Assembly (NCBI RefSeq): GCF_018448885.1
Contig: NZ_RCWB01000002.1
Coordinates: 224,798-288,797 of the forward strand
Source: Photorhabdus caribbeanensis
GTDB taxonomy: Bacteria; Pseudomonadota; Gammaproteobacteria; Enterobacterales; Enterobacteriaceae
Reading direction: 5' to 3'
DNA: 64,000 nucleotides
Both the position numbers and the translations under genes were made by a program. The notes beneath the pieces are model-generated. The model did no database searches and was not told the origin of the DNA. It was given only the letters and a program-made list of their open reading frames with translations. This document shows positions 40,933 to 50,863 of this stretch, piece after piece (within the stretch, counting starts at the first letter, position 1; each line of letters opens with the position of its first letter).

Positions 40933-42423
40933 ATGCAGGGTACGAAAATTCGTTATTTTATTGGTGGGATAATGCTGGCAATTGCGGGCCAGACGCAGGC
41001 AGAAGCCTTGCAGCCTGACCCTGCCTGGAAACAGGGTAAACTGGAAAACGGTTTTAACTGGCAAATTTTGCAGACGCCACAACGTCCTAACGACAGAATA
41101 CAGTTGCGCCTTGTCGTGAAAACAGGGTCACTGGCGGAGAAAACCCAGCAAGCAGGTTATACTTGGTTGATTCCGAAAGTCGTGCTCTTTAGTAGCAAAA
41201 GTTTATCTTCCACCAAATTAGACCAGTTATGGAACAGTGCTATTGATCCAAAATACCCACTGCCTCCAGCTATTGTTTCATATGATTTCACACTTTATAG
41301 CTTGAGCTTGCCACATAATCGGCCGGAACTACTAAAAGACGCATTGAACTGGTTGGCTGATGCCGCGGGCAAAGCGGTATTTACACCTGAGACACTACAA
41401 CATGCCATGAAAATGGCTGATACATCCGTTGCAACCTATCCGCCAGATATACAAGATCCTGTGTGGCGTAGACGCTTGAAAGGTTCAACGCTGTTAGGGC
41501 ATGATCCGGCGCAAAACGCGCATCAACCTATTGATTTGGAAAAGCTTAAACAGTTTTACCGGCAGTGGTATACCCCTGACATGATGACATTATATGTTGC
41601 GGGCCATGTGGATAGCCGTACTCTGCCGGAAAATATCAACCAAGCATTTTCATCATTGAAAGGTAAACGTCATACTCCGGCCACTATTGCAGCGTTGTCG
41701 CCAATGAAACCGGAGACCATAGGGATTATCAGCGATAAAAAGAAAGAAGATACTTTATCCTTGATTTGGGATCTCAATTGGCAGCCGATTAATGATTCGT
41801 ATGTGCTTAATCACTATTGGATCAGTGATATTACCCGCGAGGCGCTTTATCGCTATCTGCAACTTGGGCTAGAAAGAAAAAATGATAAAGCGTTGAAATT
41901 GGGCTTGGATTGTAAAGTCCAGTATCATCGTGCGAGTTGCGCCCTGAATCTCAACACGACAGCCGGTAATCTAAAACCGGCAATGGAATATCTGGCGGCT
42001 GAGTTGGCCACGCTGCGCGATAAAGGATTGCCGAAGGGGCAATTTGATGAGCTATATACGCAAAAGCAAGCTCAACTTAGCCAGTTATTTGCCATGTATG
42101 GTCATACCAGCACGGATATTTTGATTAATCAGCGCCTTTTGTCCCAACAGAGCAATGTGGTGGATATCGCCCCTGAGCAGTATCAGCGTTTGAGACAAGC
42201 ATTTTTAGCTTCCTTGACCCCAGAAATGCTTAATCGTGAGTTGAAGCAAATCCTGTCACAAGAGGTGGCATTTATTCTGATTCAACCGAAAGGGGAAGCG
42301 GAAATGGATGTCGACCAGTTAAGAAACAGCTTTAATCAGATTATGTCGCTGACACCACATGAGGATAAGGTTGATATTCCGGCACAACCGCCGATACCTA
42401 AGCCTGAGGCAAAAGCGTCTTAA
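40933..42423 (+). CDS. yhjJ: YhjJ, M16-family peptidase-like periplasmic protein
   Basis: 496 residues, close to E. coli YhjJ (498). Signal peptide ends near IAGQTQA. It keeps the family core LENGFNWQILQTPQRPNDRI. The zinc-binding HxxEH of M16 peptidases is replaced by GYTWLIPKV, as in E. coli YhjJ where the site is also degenerate, so it is probably not a metallopeptidase. Located next to the YhjK remnant, the conserved order. Confidence 0.92.
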   Translation: MQGTKIRYFIGGIMLAIAGQTQAEALQPDPAWKQGKLENGFNWQILQTPQRPNDRIQLRLVVKTGSLAEKTQQAGYTWLIPKVVLFSSKSLSSTKLDQLWNSAIDPKYPLPPAIVSYDFTLYSLSLPHNRPELLKDALNWLADAAGKAVFTPETLQHAMKMADTSVATYPPDIQDPVWRRRLKGSTLLGHDPAQNAHQPIDLEKLKQFYRQWYTPDMMTLYVAGHVDSRTLPENINQAFSSLKGKRHTPATIAALSPMKPETIGIISDKKKEDTLSLIWDLNWQPINDSYVLNHYWISDITREALYRYLQLGLERKNDKALKLGLDCKVQYHRASCALNLNTTAGNLKPAMEYLAAELATLRDKGLPKGQFDELYTQKQAQLSQLFAMYGHTSTDILINQRLLSQQSNVVDIAPEQYQRLRQAFLASLTPEMLNRELKQILSQEVAFILIQPKGEAEMDVDQLRNSFNQIMSLTPHEDKVDIPAQPPIPKPEAKAS

Positions 42424-42431
42424 AGCGACAA

Positions 42432-42455
42432 AAAGGGCGGACAAGACCGCCCTTC
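42432..42455. terminator. Bidirectional hairpin between yhjJ and the tautomerase gene
   Basis: AAGGGCGG-ACAAGA-CCGCCCTT stem with flanking A/T. It separates two convergent genes. Confidence 0.75.
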
Positions 42456-42466
42456 ATCATTGGAGA

Positions 42467-42673
42467 CTACTTTTTAGCCTCAGCTCTAAGTTCAGTCACA
42501 TTCTTACCGCCGATTCCCCAATTATCCGTATCGACTTCATCAATAATGACAAAAGTTGTCGCTGGATTTTTTCCTAATACATCGGCCAGTAACTGAGTGG
42601 CACCTTCAATTAATTGCTTCTTTTGTTCTGCTGTAGCACCTTCACGAGTAATTCTGATATTAACAAACGGCAT
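42467..42673 (-). CDS. 4-oxalocrotonate tautomerase-family enzyme
   Basis: 68 residues starting MPFVNIRITREG. After removal of Met, Pro1 is the catalytic base; TAEQKKQLIEGATQLLADVLGKNP and FVIIDEVDTDNWGIGG are the family core. Such small enzymes (PptA/4-OT) work as oligomers on enol-keto substrates. An AAAGGAGCTG box precedes the ATG. Confidence 0.92.
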   Translation of the reverse strand: MPFVNIRITREGATAEQKKQLIEGATQLLADVLGKNPATTFVIIDEVDTDNWGIGGKNVTELRAEAKK

Positions 42674-42727
42674 AAACAGCTCCTTTTCATTGGGTTATTA
42701 TTAGCAGATCGCTCTGCCAGGGCATAT

Positions 42728-43720
42728 TTATTCGGTATTTTTATAATTATTATCCGCGGTAGCTATCCAGGCAGCGCAGAATAGCGTTAAACGGGCAAAA
42801 AGATAGAAAAATGTCATCAGGCCGATAACAGAACCAAATGCGGCGCCAGAAGGGGAATTGGCGAGGCGCGGCAATGTCATGGTCATAATATACTTGATCA
42901 CTTCAAAACCTATCGCTGCCATCAATGTTCCTTTCAATAGCGCTTTGCGTTCTGGCTGGTGGCGAGGCAGCACCCAAAATAGCCATAGGAAAAGCAGATA
43001 ATTAGCTGAAATAGAAATGGCTAATCCAATCAAGAACCAGGATGGACGCAGCCATTCAATGCCATCTAACCCTAACATATTGACGATGGTTGCTTGGGCG
43101 GAGCCTGCGATAGAGGTCAATGATAGCGTGATGACCAGCGCTAATAATAGTCCAATCAGAGAAATAGAATCACGAAGATATTTAAAATAGATTTTCTCAT
43201 TATCTTCCTGATTTCTTACCCAAACAGGGTGGAATTGGGCAAGAATGGCCTGACGTAAATTACTGACCCAATTCACACCGGAATAGAGCGCAATTGCCAA
43301 ACCGGTTAATCCCACGGTAGTTCGTTGTTTAATTGCTGTATCGACACTATTTTTCAGCGTATTGGCAAGAGTTGGATCACTAATACTGTTGGCGATGCCG
43401 TTAATCAGTTTTGCCAGCAAATCGGGATTAGAGGCCAGAATAAAACCGGCAATGGCGAAAGAGAGCATCAGAATGGGAATAAGTGATAAGAAGGAAAAAT
43501 ACGTTATTGCGGCGCCAAACTGATTACCCATCCGATCATTAAAACGCAGCGTTGCACGGATAAAATGGGCAATAATGGGAATATTGCGGATATAATTTCC
43601 TACTCTGACCGTCAGAGAAATCGCTTTTTTACCGTGGCGAATTCCCTTCTCCAAAGGTGTTCTGGACAAGCGTTTCGGCTGATGTTGGGTTGTTTCCTGT
43701 TTTTCTGTACGCTTTGGCAT
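42728..43720 (-). CDS. yhjD: YhjD, inner-membrane protein of the YihY/BrkB family
   Basis: 330 residues from ATG 43720 (MPKRTEKQETTQH); a 22-residue upstream extension is hydrophobic and unsupported. About six membrane segments with AAITYFSFLSLIPILMLSF typical of BrkB/YihY proteins. YhjD is implicated in lipid A-precursor transport suppression in E. coli (a mutant bypasses MsbA/Kdo need). Neighbouring yhjJ supports the assignment. Confidence 0.88.
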   Translation of the reverse strand: MPKRTEKQETTQHQPKRLSRTPLEKGIRHGKKAISLTVRVGNYIRNIPIIAHFIRATLRFNDRMGNQFGAAITYFSFLSLIPILMLSFAIAGFILASNPDLLAKLINGIANSISDPTLANTLKNSVDTAIKQRTTVGLTGLAIALYSGVNWVSNLRQAILAQFHPVWVRNQEDNEKIYFKYLRDSISLIGLLLALVITLSLTSIAGSAQATIVNMLGLDGIEWLRPSWFLIGLAISISANYLLFLWLFWVLPRHQPERKALLKGTLMAAIGFEVIKYIMTMTLPRLANSPSGAAFGSVIGLMTFFYLFARLTLFCAAWIATADNNYKNTE

Positions 43721-43887
43721 GTATAGCCTCAATGACGTTAAATAACCTACTATCTTATAATGCCACTGTAAGAAAATTATTAACAATTCTTCATATACCG
43801 GTACTTAAGTATTAAGACGTTGAATAAAGACTTTTTTCGAAGTTGAGGTTTTGCGAGCCAAATTTGTAGATGCAGATAGACGCTAAT

Positions 43888-44170
43888 TTATAGCTGGTCT
43901 GAATTGTTCTTAATACAAAGGGGCTGAACTGATAGGCGCTTAGCTAACTGCTGGCTGAATTCACGGGCTGCCCAAGGAATATAGACGAGGATTCACATAC
44001 CCGCCAAGCGGTTCCCACAACGCAATGCGCTTGTCGGAAAAGCAGTGACGTTGCACCGTTGCTTCTCTGACACCGGGTGTTGTAGCTTCTAGTAGCAAGA
44101 TTTTCAGTGGTAATTTACTGCACCAAAATGCCAATGCACTACCAGCCAGCCCTTCCTCCACGATAATGAA
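43888..44170 (-). pseudogene. N-terminal remnant of an FAD-dependent oxidoreductase
   Basis: Minus strand reads FIIVEEGLAGSALAFW (a Rossmann GxGxxG region with GAG replaced by EEG), then LLLEATTPG, then YSLGSP. It shifts frame near 43970 and continues PWAAREFSQQLAKRL to a stop at 43888. No start codon is in frame and the remaining three quarters of the protein are missing. It directly follows the cupin gene and was probably co-transcribed with it. Confidence 0.65.
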
Positions 44171-44173
44171 GTC

Positions 44174-44563
44174 TCATTGTGAAGCCATGTCTTCCCCTCT
44201 GTTGTGGATGCTGTTGCCCCCAATAGGACCAAAGAAAATCACCCATGTTCTAAAATCTTTACTGAACGACTCAAAGCGATGATCAACATAAGCGGGAACA
44301 AACAGAAAATCTCCAGCAGAGAAATTGACATAAGTTTCTCCCCGACGGAAAACACCATGACCAGAACTGACGATATAAATTTCGTCCCTATCATGTGGTG
44401 TTTGAGTATCGACTTCGACGGGAGAAAATAATTCAACAGAGAGTTGCCCCCTTTCAAACAGCACAGCAAAAGGTTGTGGTAGGCTAGGAAGGTAGGTTGC
44501 TGTTTCAGACTCATTAATATGCAAAATATCGTCAGGAATATTTGTATTGGATACTACACTCAT
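44174..44563 (-). CDS. Small cupin protein
   Basis: 129 residues, single cupin barrel: PHDRDEIYIVSSGHG and GDFLFVPAYVDHRF give the two metal-binding motifs with H/E/H ligands. ATG 44563 has AGGAG upstream and overlaps the previous stop (TAATG). Function unknown; cupins of this size often assist natural-product or sugar chemistry. Broken FAD-enzyme gene follows, so it may be a leftover of a small pathway. Confidence 0.8.
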   Translation of the reverse strand: MSVVSNTNIPDDILHINESETATYLPSLPQPFAVLFERGQLSVELFSPVEVDTQTPHDRDEIYIVSSGHGVFRRGETYVNFSAGDFLFVPAYVDHRFESFSKDFRTWVIFFGPIGGNSIHNRGEDMASQ

Positions 44564-44853
44564 TATGCATTGCTCCTGGTATTCAAAATAGGCAGATTGT
44601 TCTTTGAAATTAGCCCCCATTTTAGTCTCTGTAACTCCCCTTGTGATGAAAGGGGCGGTTCACTATAAGGGGTCTGCCAGCGTTGCTGATGTAAATGCAT
44701 TATTAATGCTTTTCCTTGCAGATGTGGATTGTGCTGCCAACTATCGCATAGAGCCAGAATAGCCAGATAACTAGTAAAGAAATAAGCTCCCCGTTGTCTT
44801 TTCGATAGCGAGAAATCCCTGTTAACTAGCTGATATTGAGTATGATCCAGCAT
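44563..44853 (-). CDS. Unidentified 96-residue protein or gene remnant
   Basis: Overlaps the cupin gene start by one base, as coupled genes do. The product (MLDHTQYQLVNRDFSLSKRQ..., ending NTRSNA) matches no family I recognise. In-frame codons continue upstream (VDGTSYEDCGD) to a TAG with no better start, and the ribosome-binding site is weak, so it may be the 3' end of a larger lost gene. Confidence 0.45.
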   Translation of the reverse strand: MLDHTQYQLVNRDFSLSKRQRGAYFFTSYLAILALCDSWQHNPHLQGKALIMHLHQQRWQTPYSEPPLSSQGELQRLKWGLISKNNLPILNTRSNA

Positions 44854-45072
44854 ATCGCCGCAGTCTTCATATGATGTTCCATCAACGCTGACCTAATTTC
44901 ATCCAATCATAAAGAAAACACAAAGTAAATAGCTTGTATTGTATTAAAATGGTAAAACTTTCTATTCTGTGACTTATGTGGATAAAGTCCATTTCGTCCC
45001 GTTTGATTGATGCATAGGGGCGATATCAACCATTGGAATAACAAATTAGCGTTTATTTATCAGGAGACAAAT

Positions 45073-45546
45073 ATGGGTCAGTGGCGATCACGATTTAACG
45101 GTAAAATAATATTACTATCGGTAGTTGTATTATCATTTTCAATATCTGCTATTGCCGCAGGGCCTGATTGTTCAGATATAAATGGATGGGCAACGCAGCT
45201 TACTGCGAATAGTTTGAATGACTTTGGTATTGATAGAAATAATATTGATTTCGATAAAACGCAAACATCATTAATTCTTTCTGAGAGATTAAATAAAAGT
45301 GAAGTGGCTATTATTCTACAACGTGAAATAGCTAAGGCTGAAAGGGAAAAAATACTGAATGATAAACATGAGTTTGATGATATTTATTTATCTCAGCCGA
45401 TTTATAGGCAAATGTATCATGTAACATTTACCAACAAATCTAGGGATAAACTCAGTTTCATAACAACGACTTTAGCTTCAGATGATGAATGTTCTATCGG
45501 TATAGAAAATATTTATCAAATTTCAAAGGAAATAAAATCATATTGA
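45073..45546 (+). CDS. Exported protein of unknown function
   Basis: 157 residues. ATG 45073 has AGGAGA seven bases upstream. Clear Sec signal peptide (KIILLSVVVLSFSISAIAA) then GPDCSDINGW; a second cysteine in SDDECSIG suggests a periplasmic disulfide. No family recognised. It stands alone between two minus-strand groups. A weak hairpin follows at 45563. Confidence 0.65.
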   Translation: MGQWRSRFNGKIILLSVVVLSFSISAIAAGPDCSDINGWATQLTANSLNDFGIDRNNIDFDKTQTSLILSERLNKSEVAIILQREIAKAEREKILNDKHEFDDIYLSQPIYRQMYHVTFTNKSRDKLSFITTTLASDDECSIGIENIYQISKEIKSY

Positions 45547-45562
45547 TGCTAACTTTATTTAA

Positions 45563-45586
45563 AAGCCGCTTTCATTGTGGCGGCTT
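45563..45586 (+). terminator. Hairpin after the exported protein gene
   Basis: AAGCCGC pairs with GCGGCTT across a ten-base loop; tail TATTATC is only moderately U-rich. Confidence 0.5.
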
Positions 45587-45743
45587 ATTATCTAACAATT
45601 TAAAGTATAAAGCGTACTTGTATTGAGTTAATATCCCCTATTCATGCATAGTGAGTAAATAAGATTCCAAAATAGCGCTACATCTTATTCTACCAATAAT
45701 TCTATGTATAACAATAGCTTGAAGAAGGCCGTGTGTAGTAGAA

Positions 45744-46226
45744 TTATGAAACGTTATTTACTCTCTGATTAAATATTTTCATGATTAGGTATATTGATAT
45801 ACTGATAATCATCAGTGAAAACACGTTTAATGAAAAATTATATATAATAATGCTGGATAAATATGAAATTGATATCCACATTAATATTGAAGCAGCTATT
45901 AAGATAATTGAAGTTAATACCTTACGTGAAGTTTTTATTTTTTCGTTAGCGTAATTAAAACTCTCTGATTGATATCTGCTTATCAATATATTAAACTCTC
46001 TACTTATCTTAACAGACATACTTATTAATGTAATGACTAGCATTATTGCCATCGCGTAATCCACATATCTAAGCAATGGATTATTGAACTTAAATACGAT
46101 CATAAAAATAATATATGCAGTGAATATATTTGAACAAATAGTTTCCTTTCTAAATATTCTCTCTATTCCAGTCTGTGACTTATAGTATTTTTTAAGTTCT
46201 AAATTTCGCTTGTAAATTCTAAACAC
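45744..46226 (-). CDS. Small integral membrane protein of unknown function
   Basis: 160 residues with about four hydrophobic helices and a basic N-terminus (MFRIYKRNLELKKYYKSQ). It lies downstream of phlA on the same strand, but beyond the phlA terminator. It could be an immunity-like or accessory membrane protein, but nothing in the sequence identifies it. Low GC, like its surroundings. Confidence 0.5.
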   Translation of the reverse strand: MFRIYKRNLELKKYYKSQTGIERIFRKETICSNIFTAYIIFMIVFKFNNPLLRYVDYAMAIMLVITLISMSVKISREFNILISRYQSESFNYANEKIKTSRKVLTSIILIAASILMWISISYLSSIIIYNFSLNVFSLMIISISIYLIMKIFNQRVNNVS

Positions 46227-46313
46227 AATTATATTTCCAAGTTATATATTAATTTTTCGATATTATGAAAAAGCATTAATATTGTCAATGAGTATTTAGA
46301 TATACGTAGCAAT

Positions 46314-46343
46314 AAAAAGATCCTTCATTTGAAGGATCTTTTA
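46314..46343 (-). terminator. Intrinsic terminator of phlBA
   Basis: AAAAGATCCTTC-ATTT-GAAGGATCTTTT stem-loop directly after the phlA stop. Confidence 0.8.
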
Positions 46344-46355
46344 TAAAAGAACAAA

Positions 46356-49300
46356 TTAATCAGATTTACGATTAATTATTTCGCCATTAGTTGTACTAGC
46401 TTCGGTTTCATTACTATACGTTTTCACCAAAGGTATTTTGCCGGACAATACACCTTCCTGAACTGCTTTAACAATTCCGCTAACAGAATCAGGTAATGCA
46501 ACGTTACCGCCTTTACTATTGTCATAGCTAGTAACAGATTGTTGTTCCACATTTTGGGTATTAAGAATGACATTACCTTTCTCGCTGCCAATTTGCCCGC
46601 CAATAAGATGAGTATTTCCTTTTACATCTAAATTAACCCCTTGATTACCGGAAATAGCCGATTGTTCGCCGACATTTTCTCGATCTTTAATATCGACATT
46701 GCTTTTAAGTTTACCTGTAACCCCATTAATACCTTTAATATTATTAAGACTATCAAACGCAGAGGTTAATCTTTCCTGCCATCCTTTCGGTTGTGGCTCT
46801 TCGGTTGGATTTTTAGATAGATCATCTTTCAATACCTCATCTTTCGACACATCGTCTTTAGACGGATCATCCTTAGTTGTTTCGTCTTTAGGGATATCGT
46901 CACTTTTTACTTTGGATTCTTTAGTGTAATTCACGCCAGCATCAACACCGACATTTAACCCATGTTCAGTATCCTTACGGCTTTCAACTCGTAGATCACC
47001 ACCAATACTGCCTGTTACCTGATCCGCTTCTATTCGTGCTCCGGCAACTGTCGTATCCCCGCCGCTGTTGATGACGACATTTTCACCTTTGATATGGCTA
47101 TTACGTTGGGTTGTTGCTTGCAGGCGATCAATCCCTACTTTGACTTCCCCGCCAAAGTTCTGTTTTGTGGTAGTGGTTGTACTGTCATCTTCCGCTTTCT
47201 TAATCGAACTTGCATTACCTCCACTGCCTTTCAGGTTAAATTCCCAACCATCGTTGTTAATGCGATCCTGAGCGGATACCAGTTCAACATTACCTTGTTT
47301 AGCATTCAGGTCGATTTGCTTGCCGGTCACTTCTGCACCTTTCAACGTCAAGTTATTGCCCGCGCTTAGATTGATGCCTTGCTTACCGCCAATTTCACTG
47401 ACCTGAGCTGTGGTACTGCTTTTGCTATCTATGTTGTAGCCGCCGCCAAGACCGATATGAACATTCTTACCCTCTGGCGAGTTCCCCCCTTTAGCAGATG
47501 CTTCTCCGTGATAACCGGTTGCTGTTTTCGTCATGCTATTGGTGGCATTATCAAAACGGATATCACCTTTAGCATCTATATTAGCTTTGCCAGAGCCAGC
47601 ATTCAGAGATGTGCCTTGATATTCAGCATCCCTTTCGGCGCGAATATTAATGTCATCCGCGGCGGTAATCCGGCTGGTTACTGCTTCGGTTGTCGTGGTA
47701 TGGCTGCTTTGTGTGCCGCCTTTACCTTTACCATTGCCGGAAATATCTTCACCGGTGGTGGTATAAACACGTAAGTCAGCATTGCCGCGGGTTTCACTGT
47801 GGCTGCTTTCGTGGTGATTCTGTGCTGCTTCACTGTTATGGCTACCGGCAGTCAGTGTAACGTTACCTTTATCAGCACGATATTGAGTGCCCTGATCATA
47901 CAGTTCGCCATTGGTTCGGATAACAACATTGCTGGCTTGAACAGAGGTTACAACTGCTTCTGACTTTTTATCTGTGGTCTGGCTGCTACCGCCGTTGGCG
48001 GCAATATCTGCTCCGAAATTGGGTGTGCCTTTTTTGGTTAAAGTACCATCCAGCGCAGATTTACCGGGTTCTTTGACTACTTTCTCAATTGGGCGGGTGA
48101 CTGCGCTATAATCGACATTGACGCCAATATCCGCGCCGACCTGTAGCTTGTGGTTGGCATTTGATGTCGTATTCGATACGGCCAGATTGCTGATTTTGCC
48201 TGCCTCAGCGGTATAAGTGCCATTGACTTCATGCTTCGTCCCTTCCTGAACCAATTCACCGTTGGTTTTAATGTTCAAATTACCTGCGATTTGAGAGCCG
48301 GAAACAACGGCGGTCGTACTGGTATGATTGTTGTTGTTACCTTCATAACTACCATGAATACCGGAACCGACTTTATCGATTCCTCCAGTAAGATAGGCGC
48401 CAACGTATTTTTTACTCTGAGATTTCTCTTCGGATTTTTTATTATCTGCGGCTAATAGATGAACATTCGCGCCAGTGATCTTAGCATCACCTGTAGTCGT
48501 CACCAGATTGGAGCCACGCAGGGTAACATCTTTATCAGCATCGATAGTAATGCTACCTCCACTCAACGTAGAAGCTTGCTGTGTTATCGTCTGATTTTTT
48601 TGACTGTTACTGGTATGTTCAATGCCTATGCCGGCACGATACTGTTTATCCCCTTTTGATTGGAAGTGGCTTTGCGGATACAGAGAAGTGCTTTGTTTAT
48701 CAACTTGTTTCTGTTCGCCATGAGAGAGCACGTTGATATTACCGGATGTCTTCAGGCTAAGCGCGCCAGTACTTTGCACCTGACTGCCAATAATATGGAT
48801 ATCTTCATCACCGAGTAATTTGAGATCCGCTTCTGAAACCAACTCGCTGCCATGAGATTTCTGTTGCTGGCTATTGGTTCTTTTTGAGCTGTTAGTGATA
48901 TTGAGTACTGTGCCTGTTCGCTCATCGATTTTTTGATTGATATGACTGACCGCATTATCGATGGTTACTTCACCACTATTAGCATGTACAAAGGCACCTT
49001 GAGTCGCTTTTACTTTACTGCCGGTAATCGCTATACCTTCATGACCTGATAGCAATAAACGCCCATTGGCCGTCAGTTCAGACGCATGGCTGGTTTCTTT
49101 CAACTCACTATTGTCTTTATTCTTGCCGCCGCCGATACCGCCCCAGTACCTTTTATCATCACGTACAGCAGCGCTGTTAGCCGTTTTCTGAACATCGATT
49201 TTCAGTTGTTTACCGGCTTCCAGTGTCAGATTTTGACCTGCATGGACTTTCGCCCCCAAAATCTCGGCGTGATCTCCTGCTTTAATATCAAGATTACTAC

Positions 49301-50798
49301 CTGCTTGTAATTCACTGGCAATCAAGCGCTCGGTCTGTTTACTCTCTTCCCAATTTCCGGTCTGCAATTTAGCCGTTTGATTTTTTTTATAACCTTTTTC
49401 TGATGATGCTTCTATTTCAGTTAAACCGGCAATCTGCACATCCTTTTTCGCGGTAATAGCCAGCTTATCGTTGGCATTTATTTGGCTGCCGCGGATCTTA
49501 ACATCACCTTCAATGGCATTTAAATTCACATTCTGCCGGGCGGTTATCGTATTCCCTGCCTGATGCAGTTTTTCACTTTCCCGAGTCACCTCATTACGCC
49601 GGGAATAACTCCATTGGTTATCAATACTTTTAGTGGATTGCTTGAACTGCTGCCCATCTAAAGTCAGATTAGCGCCACTCAGATTAACATCATCACCCAC
49701 AATATCCGTGGCTGCAATTCGGGTATTATTGTTGGCGACCAATGAGATATTTTTGCCTGCTAGTTGAGTGCGGGCAAGTGACTGGCTACTTTTACTCTCA
49801 TTGGTATAAGAACCGCTGAAATAGCTTTGGTAATTATTGCTGCCATCACGACTATACGCTGATTCGCTGACTTTACCTTTTACCTCAATATCATTACCTG
49901 TGAGCGCAATATTTCCGCCTTGCAGGCGTACCGCTTCTAAATTGAGATTGCCGTGGGAATTAACCATAATCTCATCACTAGCAGTGAGAGAACCTTGCAA
50001 ATTAACTCCACTACCTTTTGCGGTATTAAGTAGACGGATACGACCGGCTTGCATACTACCGAGATAATAGCTATCCAGCACACCGGTTAATTCTTGCTGA
50101 GAATCAATGATTTCTCCTGTGGATGAAGTTTTATTTTCACCACTGATCGCATTAATCTCTTTTTGAGCGGTGACTGGGCCTCGGCTGTCAATTTTGGGTG
50201 CGATAAGATCAAGGATCGCATTGGCGATTAAACCGTCCGATTTAATTTTCAGGCTATTCTGATTATTAAACATACTAAAACCTTGCAAATCACCTTGTTC
50301 TACCAATGGATTACCCACAACCAGAGAAGCGCGGTTAGTATTGATAAAACCACATCCATTACAGGTGATGCCGTTTGGGTTTGCCAGTACATAATCTGCT
50401 GCTATGCCAAACACCTCCTGTTGACCTAATAACAGGGAAGGGTTCCTGCTGATAACTTCATTCAGAATCAGACTAGCGGCTTGACCATTTAAATTAGGGT
50501 TAGCGGCGAGCTGACCGGCTAATTGTGATTGCCCCTCTTCCAGCGCGTTATTTAGCACGACGCCCATCTGACCGACGTTGTAATCCAGATATTGGTTATG
50601 CGACAGCCCGGAAGAAGAGGGCGTCACGATATTCACAACCGTTGCTTTACCTTCGGTCGCGAAAATATCGGGATGGTGTGCTGGATCGCCGCCGCCAACG
50701 ATTTCACTGGCAAAACTGGTAGAACAAGAGACAAGAATGATTGCCATAGAAGCGGCAAGCTTGCCGGTAGGAGATAACCTGAATTTTTTATTTTTCAT
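46356..50798 (-). CDS. phlA: PhlA-type haemolysin, TpsA exoprotein
   Basis: 1480 residues. A long signal peptide (about 1-30) precedes the TPS secretion domain with NPNL (100-103) and NPNGITCNGC (140-149); the CxxC after NPNGIT is shared with ShlA/HpmA/PhlA-type haemolysins. The rest is beta-helix with haemagglutinin repeats. A Lys/Asp-rich degenerate repeat (DDxxKDE type, about residues 1320-1350) lies near the C-terminus. No VENN boundary or C-terminal toxin domain is seen, so it is not a CdiA. It is secreted by PhlB, encoded upstream, and known homologues lyse insect haemocytes and erythrocytes. Length fits Photorhabdus PhlA. Confidence 0.88.
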   Translation of the reverse strand: MKNKKFRLSPTGKLAASMAIILVSCSTSFASEIVGGGDPAHHPDIFATEGKATVVNIVTPSSSGLSHNQYLDYNVGQMGVVLNNALEEGQSQLAGQLAANPNLNGQAASLILNEVISRNPSLLLGQQEVFGIAADYVLANPNGITCNGCGFINTNRASLVVGNPLVEQGDLQGFSMFNNQNSLKIKSDGLIANAILDLIAPKIDSRGPVTAQKEINAISGENKTSSTGEIIDSQQELTGVLDSYYLGSMQAGRIRLLNTAKGSGVNLQGSLTASDEIMVNSHGNLNLEAVRLQGGNIALTGNDIEVKGKVSESAYSRDGSNNYQSYFSGSYTNESKSSQSLARTQLAGKNISLVANNNTRIAATDIVGDDVNLSGANLTLDGQQFKQSTKSIDNQWSYSRRNEVTRESEKLHQAGNTITARQNVNLNAIEGDVKIRGSQINANDKLAITAKKDVQIAGLTEIEASSEKGYKKNQTAKLQTGNWEESKQTERLIASELQAGSNLDIKAGDHAEILGAKVHAGQNLTLEAGKQLKIDVQKTANSAAVRDDKRYWGGIGGGKNKDNSELKETSHASELTANGRLLLSGHEGIAITGSKVKATQGAFVHANSGEVTIDNAVSHINQKIDERTGTVLNITNSSKRTNSQQQKSHGSELVSEADLKLLGDEDIHIIGSQVQSTGALSLKTSGNINVLSHGEQKQVDKQSTSLYPQSHFQSKGDKQYRAGIGIEHTSNSQKNQTITQQASTLSGGSITIDADKDVTLRGSNLVTTTGDAKITGANVHLLAADNKKSEEKSQSKKYVGAYLTGGIDKVGSGIHGSYEGNNNNHTSTTAVVSGSQIAGNLNIKTNGELVQEGTKHEVNGTYTAEAGKISNLAVSNTTSNANHKLQVGADIGVNVDYSAVTRPIEKVVKEPGKSALDGTLTKKGTPNFGADIAANGGSSQTTDKKSEAVVTSVQASNVVIRTNGELYDQGTQYRADKGNVTLTAGSHNSEAAQNHHESSHSETRGNADLRVYTTTGEDISGNGKGKGGTQSSHTTTTEAVTSRITAADDINIRAERDAEYQGTSLNAGSGKANIDAKGDIRFDNATNSMTKTATGYHGEASAKGGNSPEGKNVHIGLGGGYNIDSKSSTTAQVSEIGGKQGINLSAGNNLTLKGAEVTGKQIDLNAKQGNVELVSAQDRINNDGWEFNLKGSGGNASSIKKAEDDSTTTTTKQNFGGEVKVGIDRLQATTQRNSHIKGENVVINSGGDTTVAGARIEADQVTGSIGGDLRVESRKDTEHGLNVGVDAGVNYTKESKVKSDDIPKDETTKDDPSKDDVSKDEVLKDDLSKNPTEEPQPKGWQERLTSAFDSLNNIKGINGVTGKLKSNVDIKDRENVGEQSAISGNQGVNLDVKGNTHLIGGQIGSEKGNVILNTQNVEQQSVTSYDNSKGGNVALPDSVSGIVKAVQEGVLSGKIPLVKTYSNETEASTTNGEIINRKSD

Positions 50799-50863
50799 AC
50801 ATTAAGTCTCTATATATTTAGTTATATTACTGTGTGTACAGCGTTGGGTACTGCTTAAAACCA

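Noticed and set aside
46356..46700. CdiA-type C-terminal toxin with 45744-46226 as immunity gene
   Set aside because: PhlA has no VENN-like boundary or extra C-terminal domain, and a terminator separates the two genes.
47068..50777. Plus-strand frames inside phlA
   Set aside because: Antisense shadows of the repetitive phlA coding sequence.
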